A stretch of 46,376 nucleotides of DNA from Thermoleophilia bacterium (lineage in GTDB: Bacteria > Actinomycetota > Thermoleophilia > Gaiellales > Gaiellaceae). Shown piece after piece: positions 1-12,631 of this stretch. The translations under genes were made by a program, and so were the position numbers. The notes below the pieces were generated by a model. It was not told where the DNA came from, did no database searches, and worked only from the letters and a program-made list of their open reading frames with translations. The first letter of the stretch is position 1; every line of letters starts with the position of its first letter. Location: assembly GCA_009694305.1 (NCBI GenBank), contig SHVL01000018.1, positions 1 through 46,376 on the forward strand, in the 5' to 3' direction.

Positions 1-103
1 GCGCTCGATCGTTCGGGTGTGCTCGCAGAACGCCTGGCTGCGTAGCCCCTCCAGGGCAAGGCACGTGCACGGTCTGCGGGCCGGCGCTCTGTTGTCGGGC
101 TCC

Positions 104-139
104 TCGGCGGTGTCAGGCCCCTGGTCGGCGGTGCCAGGC
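104..139. repeat. 15-bp direct repeat, two copies
   Basis: Two copies of tcggcggtg(t/c)caggc at 104-118 and 125-139, with one mismatch and a 21-bp period. A partial third copy (tcggcggg) follows at about 142. The stretch lies downstream of the DUF3054 gene. I see no gene in positions 1-159. Confidence 0.5.
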
Positions 140-159
140 TAGTCGGCGGGAATCGTCTT

Positions 160-546
160 TCACGACCGGAGCCCCGACACCGATGAGAGAACGAGTCGGA
201 TGGCCGCGACACACACGAGTGTGAGCACGAGCGTCGTTGCCAGAAAGGCGAGCTGGCGCGGCTCATCGAGGCGTCCGAGAGCCGCCGCGCGCAGCATGAC
301 CCCTGCCAAGATCCCGAGCACCCAGGTGATCAGGAACGCCCGCAGAGACGGCCGCCTGTAGAGGCCGGTCGCCGCCGCAGCCGCGAACCATCCGACGAGC
401 AGAGGGAGAGCATCCTCGGCCACGCCGCGAATCGAGAGCCCCCCGGTGTGCGCCACGATTCCGGCCAGGGTGAACGCCAGGATCGCCAGCGCATCTGCGA
501 GGACGATGATACGAACGGAAGAGGGAGGAAACAGACGCCGGCTCAT
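160..546 (-). CDS. DUF3054 family small membrane protein
   Basis: Predicted 128-residue integral membrane protein of the DUF3054 family, whose function is unknown. Four hydrophobic segments (about residues 13-33, 43-61, 68-90 and 98-120) fill almost the whole protein, with a short basic N-terminus (MSRRLF). A longer reading frame extends upstream to 627, but its extra residues are Arg/Ala/Pro-rich and look non-coding. I therefore place the start at the internal ATG at 546, just before the first membrane helix. No strong Shine-Dalgarno sequence is visible. It lies about 260 bp downstream of mutM on the same strand and may be its own transcription unit. The family call rests on overall resemblance and the DALAILAF...GLYR pattern. 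Confidence 0.7.
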   Translation of the reverse strand: MSRRLFPPSSVRIIVLADALAILAFTLAGIVAHTGGLSIRGVAEDALPLLVGWFAAAAATGLYRRPSLRAFLITWVLGILAGVMLRAAALGRLDEPRQLAFLATTLVLTLVCVAAIRLVLSSVSGLRS

Positions 547-806
547 GGTTCGCAGCGTACGGGCGGCGGGCACGGGCCGCGCGCCCAACGGCCCGGCACA
601 CTGTGAGGCCCCACGGAGGCGACGCAAGGACCGCGCACAGGCGCGGAGCCGGGCTGGACGAATTCAACCGGTCGTCGCAACACTCCGTGACGAAGAAGTT
701 TCGATGGCTACGAGCGCGCGTTCTCGGTCGCCCTCATACGACCGGTATCGGTAGGCCTCCTGCGTCCTTGCATCGCACCCGTGCACCACTCCCGGCCGGC
801 GAATTC

Positions 807-1655
807 TCACTCCGGTTCGAGTGCCGGGCGCGGGAGCGGCTGGCAGAACGGGCAAGAGGTTGTCGTTCTGCCGCCGACGACGGTGCGCACGAGTTCGCTG
901 CCGCAACGGTCGCACGGCTCCCCGGATCGCCCGTAGGCCCGGAACTCGTTCTGCATCGAGCCAGAGCTTCCGTCAGGTCGGGCGTAGTCACGGAGCGTTG
1001 CGCCCTGACGTTCGATCCCCGTACGAAGGACGCTGCGGATCGCACGATGCAGCCGTCCGAGCTCCGCCGCGTCGAGGGCACCTGCCGGCCGGAGCGGGTG
1101 CAGGCAGCTGATCCACAGCGCCTCGTCCACGTAGATGTTCCCGAGTCCGGCAATCGTACGCTGGTCGAGCAGCGCCGCCTTGAGTGGTGTCCGACGGCCT
1201 TCGAGCCGGGCCCCGAGCCCTGCGGCCGAGAGCGAGCCGAGGGGCTCGGGCCCGAGGCGTGCAGCAAGGTACGGAGGAAGTTCACCACTCTCGAAGAGCT
1301 CCCACGTGCCGAACCGGCGGACATCGCGATAGGCGACGTCCGATCCATTGTCTAATCTGAGAACAGCACGTGTATGAGGGTCGTCGGCCAACGCTCCTCG
1401 CCTCGCGTAGCGCAACGACCCCGTCATCCGGAGGTGTACGAGCAGAGAGCGACCAGAGTCGAATCCCACAATCAGATACTTGCCACGCCGCCCCACCTCC
1501 GCCACACGCTCCCCGACGAGCTCTCCGGCAACGATGGCCGGGTCGAATGGCCGCACCAGGCGTGCATCGCGAATCTCGACGTGCTCGAGACACGCCCCTT
1601 CGAGAACGGGCGCGATGGCCCGGCGGACGGTCTCGACCTCGGGCAGCTCCGGCAC
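807..1655 (-). CDS. mutM: Formamidopyrimidine-DNA glycosylase (Fpg/MutM)
   Basis: Base-excision repair glycosylase/AP lyase that removes 8-oxoguanine and formamidopyrimidines. The 282-residue length is typical. The N-terminal PELPEVET supplies the catalytic Pro (N-terminal after Met removal) and Glu. Lys59 lies in GRRGKYL. The void-filling region HLRMTGSL is at about 74-81, and the helix-two-turn-helix AGLGNIYVDE is at about 169-178. The C-terminal zinc finger uses Cys248, Cys251, Cys268 and Cys271, with the beta-hairpin GGRTTTSCPFC. All key residues are present, so the enzyme should be active. The start codon is GTG. Upstream lies a 282-bp gap with a tandem repeat and a hairpin, so it is probably transcribed separately from deoA. 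Confidence 0.96.
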   Translation of the reverse strand: MPELPEVETVRRAIAPVLEGACLEHVEIRDARLVRPFDPAIVAGELVGERVAEVGRRGKYLIVGFDSGRSLLVHLRMTGSLRYARRGALADDPHTRAVLRLDNGSDVAYRDVRRFGTWELFESGELPPYLAARLGPEPLGSLSAAGLGARLEGRRTPLKAALLDQRTIAGLGNIYVDEALWISCLHPLRPAGALDAAELGRLHRAIRSVLRTGIERQGATLRDYARPDGSSGSMQNEFRAYGRSGEPCDRCGSELVRTVVGGRTTTSCPFCQPLPRPALEPE

Positions 1656-1747
1656 CTGTCCAGTCTAGGCGGAAGGCCGCATTCGCCCCGGGCGCAGATC
1701 GCCCAGAAGCGGGTCGCCGAGGAGTCAGTCGCCCGGCGAGGGTTGCC

Positions 1748-1789
1748 CGGGTGCTGCCGCCCGGGTGCTGCCGCCCAGGTGCTGCCGCC
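1748..1789. repeat. 14-bp tandem repeat, three units
   Basis: Three consecutive copies of cgggtgctgccgcc (the third with one G-to-A change) lie in the non-coding gap between the mutM start and the deoA stop. A 14-bp period is not a multiple of three, consistent with non-coding DNA. Length variation between strains would be expected. Confidence 0.7.
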
Positions 1790-1844
1790 CGGCGCGCGGT
1801 GATCCAGAGCGAGTCGTCCACGCGCCGTGACCCAGGGCGGGTCG

Positions 1845-1864
1845 CCCGGTGAATGGTCACCGGG
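1845..1864 (-). terminator. Hairpin downstream of deoA (possible terminator)
   Basis: Perfect 8-bp stem cccggtga/tcaccggg with a 4-nt loop, about 75 nt past the deoA stop on the minus strand. There is no clear T-tract, so termination is only inferred from position and GC-rich stem strength. Confidence 0.35.
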
Positions 1865-1937
1865 AGCGAGCTGGTCGCCCAGAGGGGGCCGCCCTCCGCA
1901 TGTTCCTCCGGAAGCGAGCCATCCGGACGAGGAGCAC

Positions 1938-3236
1938 TCAGGTGACGATTTCGAGGACGACGCTGCGCGCTACGGGGGCTTCGTCGGCGATCGTGTAGGC
2001 CGCAAGGATTGCGCCTGCGGCCACGGCAGCAGCCGCGTCGTCTCGCGCGTGCACCTCGGCTATGTCCTCGCCGGCGCTCACCATGTCACCGCGCTTGGCG
2101 AACAGGATCGCGCCGACGGCGTGGTCGACGACATCCGCCTTCGTCCGGCGACCGGCGCCGAGATCGAGCACGGCTACACCCACGGCGCGAGCTCCGAGGC
2201 GTGTGACGAAGCCGTCGCGCGGAGCCCGCACGGTGAGGCGCACGGGTGCCTCGGGAAGTGCGCGTGGGTCGGGGTCACCTCCCTGTGCCCGGACCCACCG
2301 CTCGTAGGTGGAGTACGCCGCGCCGTCGGCAATGACAGCCTTGGCGCGGCGGCGACCTTCCTCGATGCCGATCCCGAGATCGGAGTACGCGAGCAGATGC
2401 GCACAGGTCTCGAGCACGAGCTCGGTGTAGTCGGGCGGGCCCTCGCCACGAACAGTGGCGATCGCCTCGTGGATCTCGAGGGCGTTCCCGACAGCCCAGC
2501 CGAGCGGCTGGTCCATGTCCGTGAGGAGGCACGTCACCTCTTTCCCGGAGCGGCGACCGAGATCGAGCATGTCCTGCGCGAGAATCCGCGCCTCCTCGAT
2601 CGTCTTCATGAACGCCCCATCACCGACCTTGACGTCCAGCACTATCGCGTCGGCGCCCGCGGCCAGCTTCTTGGACATGATCGACGAGGCAATCAGAGGG
2701 ATGATGTCAACCGTTGCCGTTACGTCGCGGAGGGCGTAGAGCTTCTTGTCCGCGGGTACGAGTCTCTCGGTTTGACCGACGATAGCCATACCGACCTCGC
2801 GGAGCTGCGCAACCATCTCCTCGGTCGTCAGCTCGACCCGAAAACCGGGGATAGCCTCGAGCTTGTCGAGGGTGCCGCCGGTGTGTCCGAGCCCCCGACC
2901 GCTCATCTTCCCGAACGGTACGCCACAGGCGGCGACGATCGGGCCAACCGCGACCGATGTCGTGTCCCCCACACCCCCTGTCGAGTGCTTGTCAACGACC
3001 TTTCGGCCGATTGCCGCCCGAAGGTCGAGTGTCTTGCCGGAGAGAATCATCGCATCGGTGACGGCAAACGTCTCGGCCTGCGTGAGTCCCTTGAAATAGA
3101 CCGCCATGCACCAGGCAGCCATCTGGTAGTCGGGTACCTCGTCGCGCGCGTACGCCAGCACAAACTCGGAAAGCTCGGCAACGGGGATTTCCTCGCCGTC
3201 GCGCTTCCGCTCGATCAGGTCTGCGGTATGCGCCAT
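1938..3236 (-). CDS. deoA: Thymidine/pyrimidine-nucleoside phosphorylase
   Basis: Catalyses phosphorolysis of thymidine (and possibly uridine) to base plus (deoxy)ribose-1-phosphate in the cytosol. The protein has 432 residues, normal for the family. It shows the glycosyltransferase family 3 helical N-terminal domain, then the phosphate-binding signature VDKHSTGGVGDTTS (about 80-93) and the family signature SGRGLGHTGGTLDKLE. The C-terminal domain has the usual alpha/beta extension. The ATG at 3236 is followed by MAHTADLIERKRDG, a classic start for this family. deoB lies about 150 bp upstream on the same strand. DeoB converts the sugar-1-phosphate product to the 5-phosphate, so the pair forms a salvage pathway. 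Thymidine versus broad pyrimidine specificity (DeoA or Pdp) cannot be settled from the sequence. Confidence 0.94.
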   Translation of the reverse strand: MAHTADLIERKRDGEEIPVAELSEFVLAYARDEVPDYQMAAWCMAVYFKGLTQAETFAVTDAMILSGKTLDLRAAIGRKVVDKHSTGGVGDTTSVAVGPIVAACGVPFGKMSGRGLGHTGGTLDKLEAIPGFRVELTTEEMVAQLREVGMAIVGQTERLVPADKKLYALRDVTATVDIIPLIASSIMSKKLAAGADAIVLDVKVGDGAFMKTIEEARILAQDMLDLGRRSGKEVTCLLTDMDQPLGWAVGNALEIHEAIATVRGEGPPDYTELVLETCAHLLAYSDLGIGIEEGRRRAKAVIADGAAYSTYERWVRAQGGDPDPRALPEAPVRLTVRAPRDGFVTRLGARAVGVAVLDLGAGRRTKADVVDHAVGAILFAKRGDMVSAGEDIAEVHARDDAAAAVAAGAILAAYTIADEAPVARSVVLEIVT

Positions 3237-3260
3237 CGTCTCGTTCTAACACAGAGTCCT

Positions 3261-3302
3261 GCGCGCTGCGGGGCGTAAGGCTCAGGCGCGCTGCGGGGCG
3301 TA
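3261..3302. repeat. 17-bp perfect direct repeat between deoB and deoA
   Basis: gcgcgctgcggggcgta occurs at 3261-3277 and again at 3286-3302, in the 150-bp gap between the deoB stop and the deoA start. It could be slippage or a tandem operator; nothing else in the gap is recognisable. Confidence 0.6.
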
Positions 3303-3386
3303 CAAACTCACCCTCATCCCAGCCAGTACCGGGCGAACGTCAGCGGCCGCGCGACCGGATTCGCACGACATCCGGGTCGTCGCACC

Positions 3387-4556
3387 TCAGGGCTCGACGA
3401 CGGGCGTGCCGGGTGTTCCCTTCCCCGGGTGCTTCGCACCGAGCCAGGCGCACACCGTGGCCCCGACATCGCCAAACTCACCGTCCTCGTGGATGCGCCC
3501 CGCAGCGTTCCGTCCGGCTGCGTACGCGAGCAGCATCGCGTACTCGCGCGAGTGGTCGCTCGAGGACGTGGTCGGGTCACACCCATGATCCGAGGTGATG
3601 ATCAGGAGATCGCCATCATGGAGCGCCTCGAGAAGATCCGGCAGCCGGCGGTCGAAGTCCTGCAGGCACCGATGGAAGTTGACGGGGTCGTTGCGGTGGC
3701 CCCAGAGCGCATCGGTCTCGACGAGATTGGTGAAGACGAACCCCTCGTCAACGGTCTCGAGCAGCTCGATCGTGCGGTTGATCCCGTCCACGTTCGATCT
3801 CGTCGGGAACGACTGGTCGATATCACAGCCGGCGAAGATGTCGGAGATCTTGCCGACGCCATAGGTCGTCTGCCCGGCATCACGGATTGCGCTGAGATAG
3901 TTGGGACGTCGCGGCTCGAGCGAGAAGTCGTGACGATTCGGCGTGCGCTCGTACTTCCCGGGCGTTCCGGTGAATGGACGCGCGATGACCCGCCCGACCG
4001 TGTGCTTGCCCATGAGAATCTCGCGCGCCACTCGACACGCGTCGTAGAGCTCCGTCAGCGGCATGACCTCCTCGTGCGCGGCTATCTGGAACACGGAGTC
4101 GGCCGAGGTGTAGACGATCCACTTGCCCGTCTGCTGCTGTTGCTCACCGTAGGCCTGGATCACCTCGGTTCCCGAAGCCGGCCTGTTGCAGAGCACACCG
4201 CGCGCAGTGCGATTCATGAACGGGTCGATTACCTCGTCCGGGAATCCGTACGGGTACGTCGGCAACGCGACAGTCGTGACCGTGCCCATCAGCTCCCAGT
4301 GCCCCGCCGTGGTGTCCTTGCCCTTCGAGCGCTCGAGCAGCCTCCCGGCGACCGCGGGCGCACCCGGTTGCGGCGGACAGCCCTCGAGTGGCTCGACGTT
4401 CCCGAGGCCGAGTGCTTCGAGATTGGGCAGGTCGAGGCCACCCACCGCACGAGCGACGTTCCCGAGCGTGTCCGAGCCTTCGTCCCCCCACTCGGCTGCG
4501 TCCGGCAACGCACCCGCGCCGACGGCATCGAGCACGATCACACAGGCCCGCGGCAT
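3387..4556 (-). CDS. deoB: Phosphopentomutase
   Basis: Interconverts (deoxy)ribose-1-phosphate and (deoxy)ribose-5-phosphate, linking nucleoside phosphorolysis to central metabolism. The 389-residue protein belongs to the alkaline-phosphatase superfamily. It opens with the metal-binding VIVLDAVGAGALPDA. The phosphorylated Thr sits in GKDTTAGHWE (about 79-88), and the second metal site is formed by TSDHGCDPTTSSSDHSREY near the C-terminus. Length and all motifs are normal. The start at ATG 4556 gives the conserved N-terminus directly. It precedes deoA in transcription order. A short plus-strand gene starts 20 bp upstream, so a divergent promoter must fit in or overlap that space. Confidence 0.96.
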   Translation of the reverse strand: MPRACVIVLDAVGAGALPDAAEWGDEGSDTLGNVARAVGGLDLPNLEALGLGNVEPLEGCPPQPGAPAVAGRLLERSKGKDTTAGHWELMGTVTTVALPTYPYGFPDEVIDPFMNRTARGVLCNRPASGTEVIQAYGEQQQQTGKWIVYTSADSVFQIAAHEEVMPLTELYDACRVAREILMGKHTVGRVIARPFTGTPGKYERTPNRHDFSLEPRRPNYLSAIRDAGQTTYGVGKISDIFAGCDIDQSFPTRSNVDGINRTIELLETVDEGFVFTNLVETDALWGHRNDPVNFHRCLQDFDRRLPDLLEALHDGDLLIITSDHGCDPTTSSSDHSREYAMLLAYAAGRNAAGRIHEDGEFGDVGATVCAWLGAKHPGKGTPGTPVVEP

Positions 4557-4576
4557 GCCGGTAGTCTACGTGCGAT

Positions 4577-4711
4577 ATGCGAACCGTTCTCGGACTGATC
4601 GAGCTGGTGTTCTACGTCTGCTCGATCCTCGCCCTCTCCGCCGCCGTCACGTTTCTCGTGGTCAAGATCTCTCCGACAAAGACGGCGAAGAACCAGTCCG
4701 ACAAGACCTGA
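4577..4711 (+). CDS. 44-residue single-pass membrane peptide
   Basis: Short open frame of 44 codons starting with ATG, encoding one strong transmembrane helix (about residues 5-30, LGLIELVFYV...VVKI) and a basic, polar tail ending in SDKT. Codon use is strongly GC-ending like the neighbours. The hydrophobic-then-charged layout is that of a genuine small membrane protein rather than chance translation. It diverges from deoB with only 20 bp between the starts, and no good Shine-Dalgarno is visible, so a leaderless mRNA is possible. I do not recognise a family and assign no function. Confidence 0.5.
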   Translation: MRTVLGLIELVFYVCSILALSAAVTFLVVKISPTKTAKNQSDKT

Positions 4712-4789
4712 CGGCCCCGGGCCGATTGCGGGCCGCCGACATCCTGCTCACAGACGCAGGAGCAGTGGCAGCAGGAGCAACAGCAAAGC

Positions 4790-5899
4790 TCAAAGCGCGT
4801 CGGTGAGCGGCGTGTAGTCGAGGCCGTGCGCCTGCGCGACAGCCTCGTAGGTGATCTTGCCGGCCACGACGTTGACGCCTCTGGCAAGTGCCGGGTCGTC
4901 GGCAACAGCGCGGCTGACACCCCTGTCGGCAAGCGCCTCCACATACGGCAGCGTCACGTTCGTCAACGCCTTCGTCGAGGTGACAGGGACGGCCCCGGGC
5001 ATGTTCGCCACGCAGTAGTGGACGATGCCGTCTACCTCGAACACGGGGTCGTCGTGCGTCGTCGCATGCGACGTCTCGAAGCATCCTCCCTGGTCGATCG
5101 CCACGTCAACCAACACCGAACCGGGCCGCATCAGACCGAGCATCTCGCGCGTCACGAGCTTCGGCGCGATCGCACCGGGGACGAGAACGGCACCGATCAC
5201 CATGTCAGCGTCCGCCAGGACCTCCTCGATCTGCAGGCGATTCGACATCGCAAGCGTCACCCGTCCGTCGAGCGCGATCTCGAGATCGCGCATCCGCTCG
5301 ACCGATTTTTCGAGCACCCACACGTCAGCCTGCATCCCGAGGGCGATGATCGCGGAGTTGAGCCCGACCACGCCACCACCGAGGATCACGACCTTCGCCG
5401 GTGGCACGCCCGGAACACCGCCGAGCAAAATGCCACGGCCACCGTGCGCCTTCTCGAGCGACCAGGCGCCCATCTGCGGCGCGAGCCGGCCCGCGACCTC
5501 GCTCATCGGCGCAAGCAGTGGCAGCTGATGCCGGTCGTTCTCGACCGTCTCGTAGGCGATTGCCGTGATGCCCGCGTCAAGCAGAGCGCGTGTGAGCGGT
5601 TCGTTTGCGGCGATATGGAGGTAGGTGAAGAGTGTCAACCCTTCACGGAGCCGACCGTACTCCGCGGCGACCGGCTCCTTCACCTTGAGTAGCAGTTCCG
5701 CACCGGCCCAGACGTCATCGACCGCCTCGATCCGGGCACCGACAGCCTGATATGCCGCATCCGCGTATCCCGATCCCTCTCCTGCCCCCTCTTCGACGAG
5801 CACCTCATGGCCGCGGTGCACGAGCTCGAGCGCTCCGGCCGGCGTGAGGGCAACACGGTACTCGCGCTTCTTCACCTCTCTGGCAACGCCAATCTTCAT
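4790..5899 (-). CDS. ald: Alanine dehydrogenase
   Basis: NAD-dependent, reversible deamination of L-alanine to pyruvate and ammonia, in the cytosol. The protein has 369 residues. It begins MKIGVAREVKKREYRVALTPAGA, the hallmark N-terminus. Active-site Lys lies in LLLKVKEP and His in FTYLHIAANEPL. The Rossmann nucleotide fold is marked by VVILGGGVVGLNSA (about 168-181), and the MPGAVPVTST segment near the C-terminus is also typical. The frame is open to 6022, but the extra 41 residues are not family-like, so I chose ATG 5899. The AKR gene ends 49 bp upstream on the same strand, so read-through from that run is possible. Confidence 0.96.
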   Translation of the reverse strand: MKIGVAREVKKREYRVALTPAGALELVHRGHEVLVEEGAGEGSGYADAAYQAVGARIEAVDDVWAGAELLLKVKEPVAAEYGRLREGLTLFTYLHIAANEPLTRALLDAGITAIAYETVENDRHQLPLLAPMSEVAGRLAPQMGAWSLEKAHGGRGILLGGVPGVPPAKVVILGGGVVGLNSAIIALGMQADVWVLEKSVERMRDLEIALDGRVTLAMSNRLQIEEVLADADMVIGAVLVPGAIAPKLVTREMLGLMRPGSVLVDVAIDQGGCFETSHATTHDDPVFEVDGIVHYCVANMPGAVPVTSTKALTNVTLPYVEALADRGVSRAVADDPALARGVNVVAGKITYEAVAQAHGLDYTPLTDAL

Positions 5900-5948
5900 A
5901 GCGGTGGGACGGTAGCTGAACGGCCGCGCACGAATCCAACCCGAAGGC

Positions 5949-6731
5949 TCATGCGCTCGCGAGCCGTTCGACAAGCCGCCGCTCGTCAGGGCCAAATGGC
6001 GGCCCGAAGCCCGCTGCGGCATTCTCGGCAGCCCGCTCGGGCTTCGACGTCGCCGGGATCACGAGATCGACCCGGGGGTCGGCGAGGCACCACTTGAGGA
6101 GAGCCTGCGCCCATGTCTCGATGCCGAAGGGATGTAAAGGAGCCAGGGCCGCCGGCGCGGGGCCCGGACGCAGCGTCGTGTCGCGTGCGCCGCCGAGTGG
6201 TCGCATCACGATCACCGCGAGGCCGAACTCCTCGGCCAGAGGCAGGATCGTCTTCTCGCACGACCGGTCGAGCGGATTGAGCGGGATCTGCACCGCGTCG
6301 AACCCTCCGCTCCGGATCGCCTTCTCGAACTCGTCTGTCTCATCGGCATCGTAGTGGGTGACCCCGATCCGGTCGATCCGGCCCGCAGTTCGCTCCTCCT
6401 CGAGCCACGGAAGATGCTCGCGCCACGCAAGGAGGTTGTGGACCTGCTGGATCTCGACGCGACCGAAGAACCGAAGCTGGGCGTCGTACTGGCGTCGCCC
6501 CTCCTCGACCGACTCGGCCCAGATCTTCGTCGCCACCACTCCCTGGTCGCGGCGACCTTCGAGCGCCTCACCGAGCGAAGCCTCTGCCGCGCCGTACATC
6601 GGAGACGAGTCGAACACCGTCGAGCCGGCTCGAAGCGCGACATCGAGCACGTCTCGCGCGAGACTCGCGTCGTCCACGAAGGTCTTGTACGTCCCGAGGC
6701 CGACCACCGGCCCGAGTCTCCGTTCCTCCAT
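5949..6731 (-). CDS. Aldo/keto reductase family oxidoreductase
   Basis: Predicted NADPH-dependent carbonyl reductase with a TIM-barrel fold, 260 residues. The catalytic tetrad is complete: Asp in TVFDSSPMYGAAE, Tyr in the same motif, Lys in VVATKIWA and His in IQQVHNL. The C-terminal nucleotide-binding segment LVIPATSKPERAAENAAA is typical. Substrate is unknown. I chose ATG 6731, whose A is the last base of the preceding gene's TGA (TGATG), a clear translational-coupling arrangement. A longer frame upstream overlaps DUF3866 and is not credible. It is the last gene of the coupled run pyrG-M20-DUF3866-AKR. Confidence 0.9.
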   Translation of the reverse strand: MEERRLGPVVGLGTYKTFVDDASLARDVLDVALRAGSTVFDSSPMYGAAEASLGEALEGRRDQGVVATKIWAESVEEGRRQYDAQLRFFGRVEIQQVHNLLAWREHLPWLEEERTAGRIDRIGVTHYDADETDEFEKAIRSGGFDAVQIPLNPLDRSCEKTILPLAEEFGLAVIVMRPLGGARDTTLRPGPAPAALAPLHPFGIETWAQALLKWCLADPRVDLVIPATSKPERAAENAAAGFGPPFGPDERRLVERLASA

Positions 6732-7717
6732 CACTGCAGCAACGCTCTCGCGTGACGGCCCGCCGCGAAGGCGGTCGCAAAGAACCAGGGATCCTCTGCC
6801 GGCCCGCGGCCCATGTGGGCCAGCGGGATGCCCGAGCACGCTTGCTGCCAGCCGGTGACGTTGATTTCGACCACGTCGCCCACGGCGGCATAGCCGCGCA
6901 GGCCCGCAGGCCAGGCTACGTCGCGCGCGCCGAGCATCAACCCGAGTGCGGAGCGGGTGTGATGGGAGACACCACGGTGGCGCTCTCGCGGATCGGCCCC
7001 GGAGTAGCGTACGGCGATGACCGCCCTGCCACCGAGAGCCGCCGTCACGTTCGCGGCCTCGGCTACGGCGAGGCCACCGTGGCCGAGCGCCGACCCTGTC
7101 CCGACGATTCCCGGCCCGATCCCGCAGACGACGACGTCGAACCCCCGCCCCCTGGCCCAGGCGAGCGCGGAGGCGATCGTCAGCGCCTGGACATCGCCGT
7201 CGAGGCACGGTGCGATCGCGATTGCCGTCTCGAGGTAATGCCTTGCCTTCAGAGCCCGAACGGTGTCCGAAAGGGCCACAGGAAGCGCCCCACCGCCAAG
7301 CTGTGCGTACACAATCCGCACGCCAGCTCCGATGCCCGCCACGACCGGCGCTAGTTGACTATGCAATCCGCAGCAGACGACCGGCATTCCCTCGAGATCG
7401 GCCGCGAGGTCGTCATTCTCCTCGACACACACCGATGCCGCCTGCCCCGTCGTGTAGGGCAAGCTCATCACATGGGCCGACGGCAGCGGCAACAGCCCGA
7501 CCCCACGCGTCATGTTGGCGTAGAGCACATCGAAGCCACCGGAGCCGAGGCCCAGATCGCGCCCCTGCGTGTTCACGAGCACTGTGTCGCCGACCTCGAC
7601 CTGCCCGGTCTGTCGCGGGTAGGCGATGCAGTCGTTCCCGTCGACGGTGCAGTGGATCAACTCGTCGAGCCTCTGGGTCACGGCTGTCACCGTGCCCCAG
7701 CGCAACGTCAGCGCCAT
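6731..7717 (-). CDS. DUF3866 family protein
   Basis: 328-residue protein of the DUF3866 family, function unknown. Visible are an N-terminal beta-rich part (MALTLRWGTVTAVT...GDTVLVNT), a glycine-rich centre (GAGVRIVYAQLGGGALPVALSD) and two further glycine-rich segments: VVCGIGPGIVGTGSALGHGG and a GVSHHTRSALGL region. No membrane segments or signal peptide are evident. I chose ATG 7717 because it sits one base after the M20 peptidase TGA. The coupling on both sides suggests a role linked to the peptidase and reductase, but this is only contextual. Confidence 0.82.
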   Translation of the reverse strand: MALTLRWGTVTAVTQRLDELIHCTVDGNDCIAYPRQTGQVEVGDTVLVNTQGRDLGLGSGGFDVLYANMTRGVGLLPLPSAHVMSLPYTTGQAASVCVEENDDLAADLEGMPVVCCGLHSQLAPVVAGIGAGVRIVYAQLGGGALPVALSDTVRALKARHYLETAIAIAPCLDGDVQALTIASALAWARGRGFDVVVCGIGPGIVGTGSALGHGGLAVAEAANVTAALGGRAVIAVRYSGADPRERHRGVSHHTRSALGLMLGARDVAWPAGLRGYAAVGDVVEINVTGWQQACSGIPLAHMGRGPAEDPWFFATAFAAGRHARALLQ

Positions 7718-7718
7718 C

Positions 7719-11687
<3,969 letters not shown>

Positions 11688-11691
<4 letters not shown>

Positions 11692-12572
11692 CCCTGCGCC
11701 GAGGGCGGGCCAACGGGTGGCAGGATGCCGTCGTCGGCAGACTCCCCGATGCCGTATCTCCCCGGCGCGGCGCCACCGAGCAGGAGCACGAGGGCGAGGC
11801 GGCCCGGCGAGGTGTCCACCGAGTCAACCGTGGAAAGCCCGCCGACCACGAACGCGGGGAGGGCGCTCGAACCGGAGCCAGACGGCTCGACACCGATCGC
11901 CGGTGTTCCGGAGCGAGCGAGACCCGCGTAGACGCCGGCCAGGAAGTCCCTCGTGAGGCCGCGCTGGGTTCCCGCTGTGCGGACGACGACGACCGCGTCT
12001 GCCGGGGTGGCCGACGGCCCTTTGCGTTCCAGGACGATCGTCTCCCCGAGCGCATCCCAGAGCGGCGTCGTACCCCCTCGCACGACCTCGCGCGCAAGGG
12101 TGCGGCCGAGATCGTCGAGGTGCCCGACGCCCCGGAGTTGCCCGAAGACCGTTTGACGCTTCAGGACGTCCTGCACCGCCTGCGTTTCGAGCGGCACGCC
12201 GATCGAGCGTGTGCGGACGACGGTGCCACCCGCATCCCCCACCGCCTTGCCGACGCTGAAGGCAGTCCCTCCGTCGATCGGGCCGACAAACAGAACGGCG
12301 ACTCGCTTGCCACTGAGCCTGCCCGGCACAACGGTCGGGTACGTCTCGTCCGCGAAGCGGCGTAGTGCCTCCTCGACACGAGCCGCAGATCCGAGCGACT
12401 CCCGGGAAGCGTCAACGTCCTGCTGCAGGCCTGCGATCTGGCTCGTCAGATTGTCTCGTTCGGCGTCGTTGACAAAACCCTTGCCCGAGAGCCCGACACC
12501 CACGAGGATGCCCATCACGAGCGCGACGAAGACGGCAGTGAGCGAGGCGACGTGGTAGCGAAGATCGAACAC
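11688..12572 (-). CDS. MctB/SteB-like copper transporter-family membrane protein (DUF3186)
   Basis: 294 residues. It begins with the family hallmark VFDLRYHVASLTAVF and an N-terminal transmembrane helix (about 9-28), followed by a coiled-coil-like stretch (about 30-70) and a large extracytoplasmic domain ending in a Gly/Ser/Pro-rich tail. Mycobacterial MctB affects copper tolerance. The corynebacterial homologue SteB works with SteA at the division septum. Here steA lies directly upstream, so the division role fits the context better. The start is GTG 12572; upstream residues in the same frame lack the conserved N-terminus. The 59-bp gap to steA and the 4-nt overlap with the next gene indicate one operon. 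Confidence 0.82.
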
Positions 12573-12631
12573 GACAGGGAGTGTAGGGCGCGGAACGCCA
12601 CCGCTCGCCACCTTATTTCGAGGGCGATGCG

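Noticed and set aside
1827-3278. 483-codon plus-strand frame opposite deoA
   Set aside because: Exact antisense of a well-supported phosphorylase gene; no recognisable domain.
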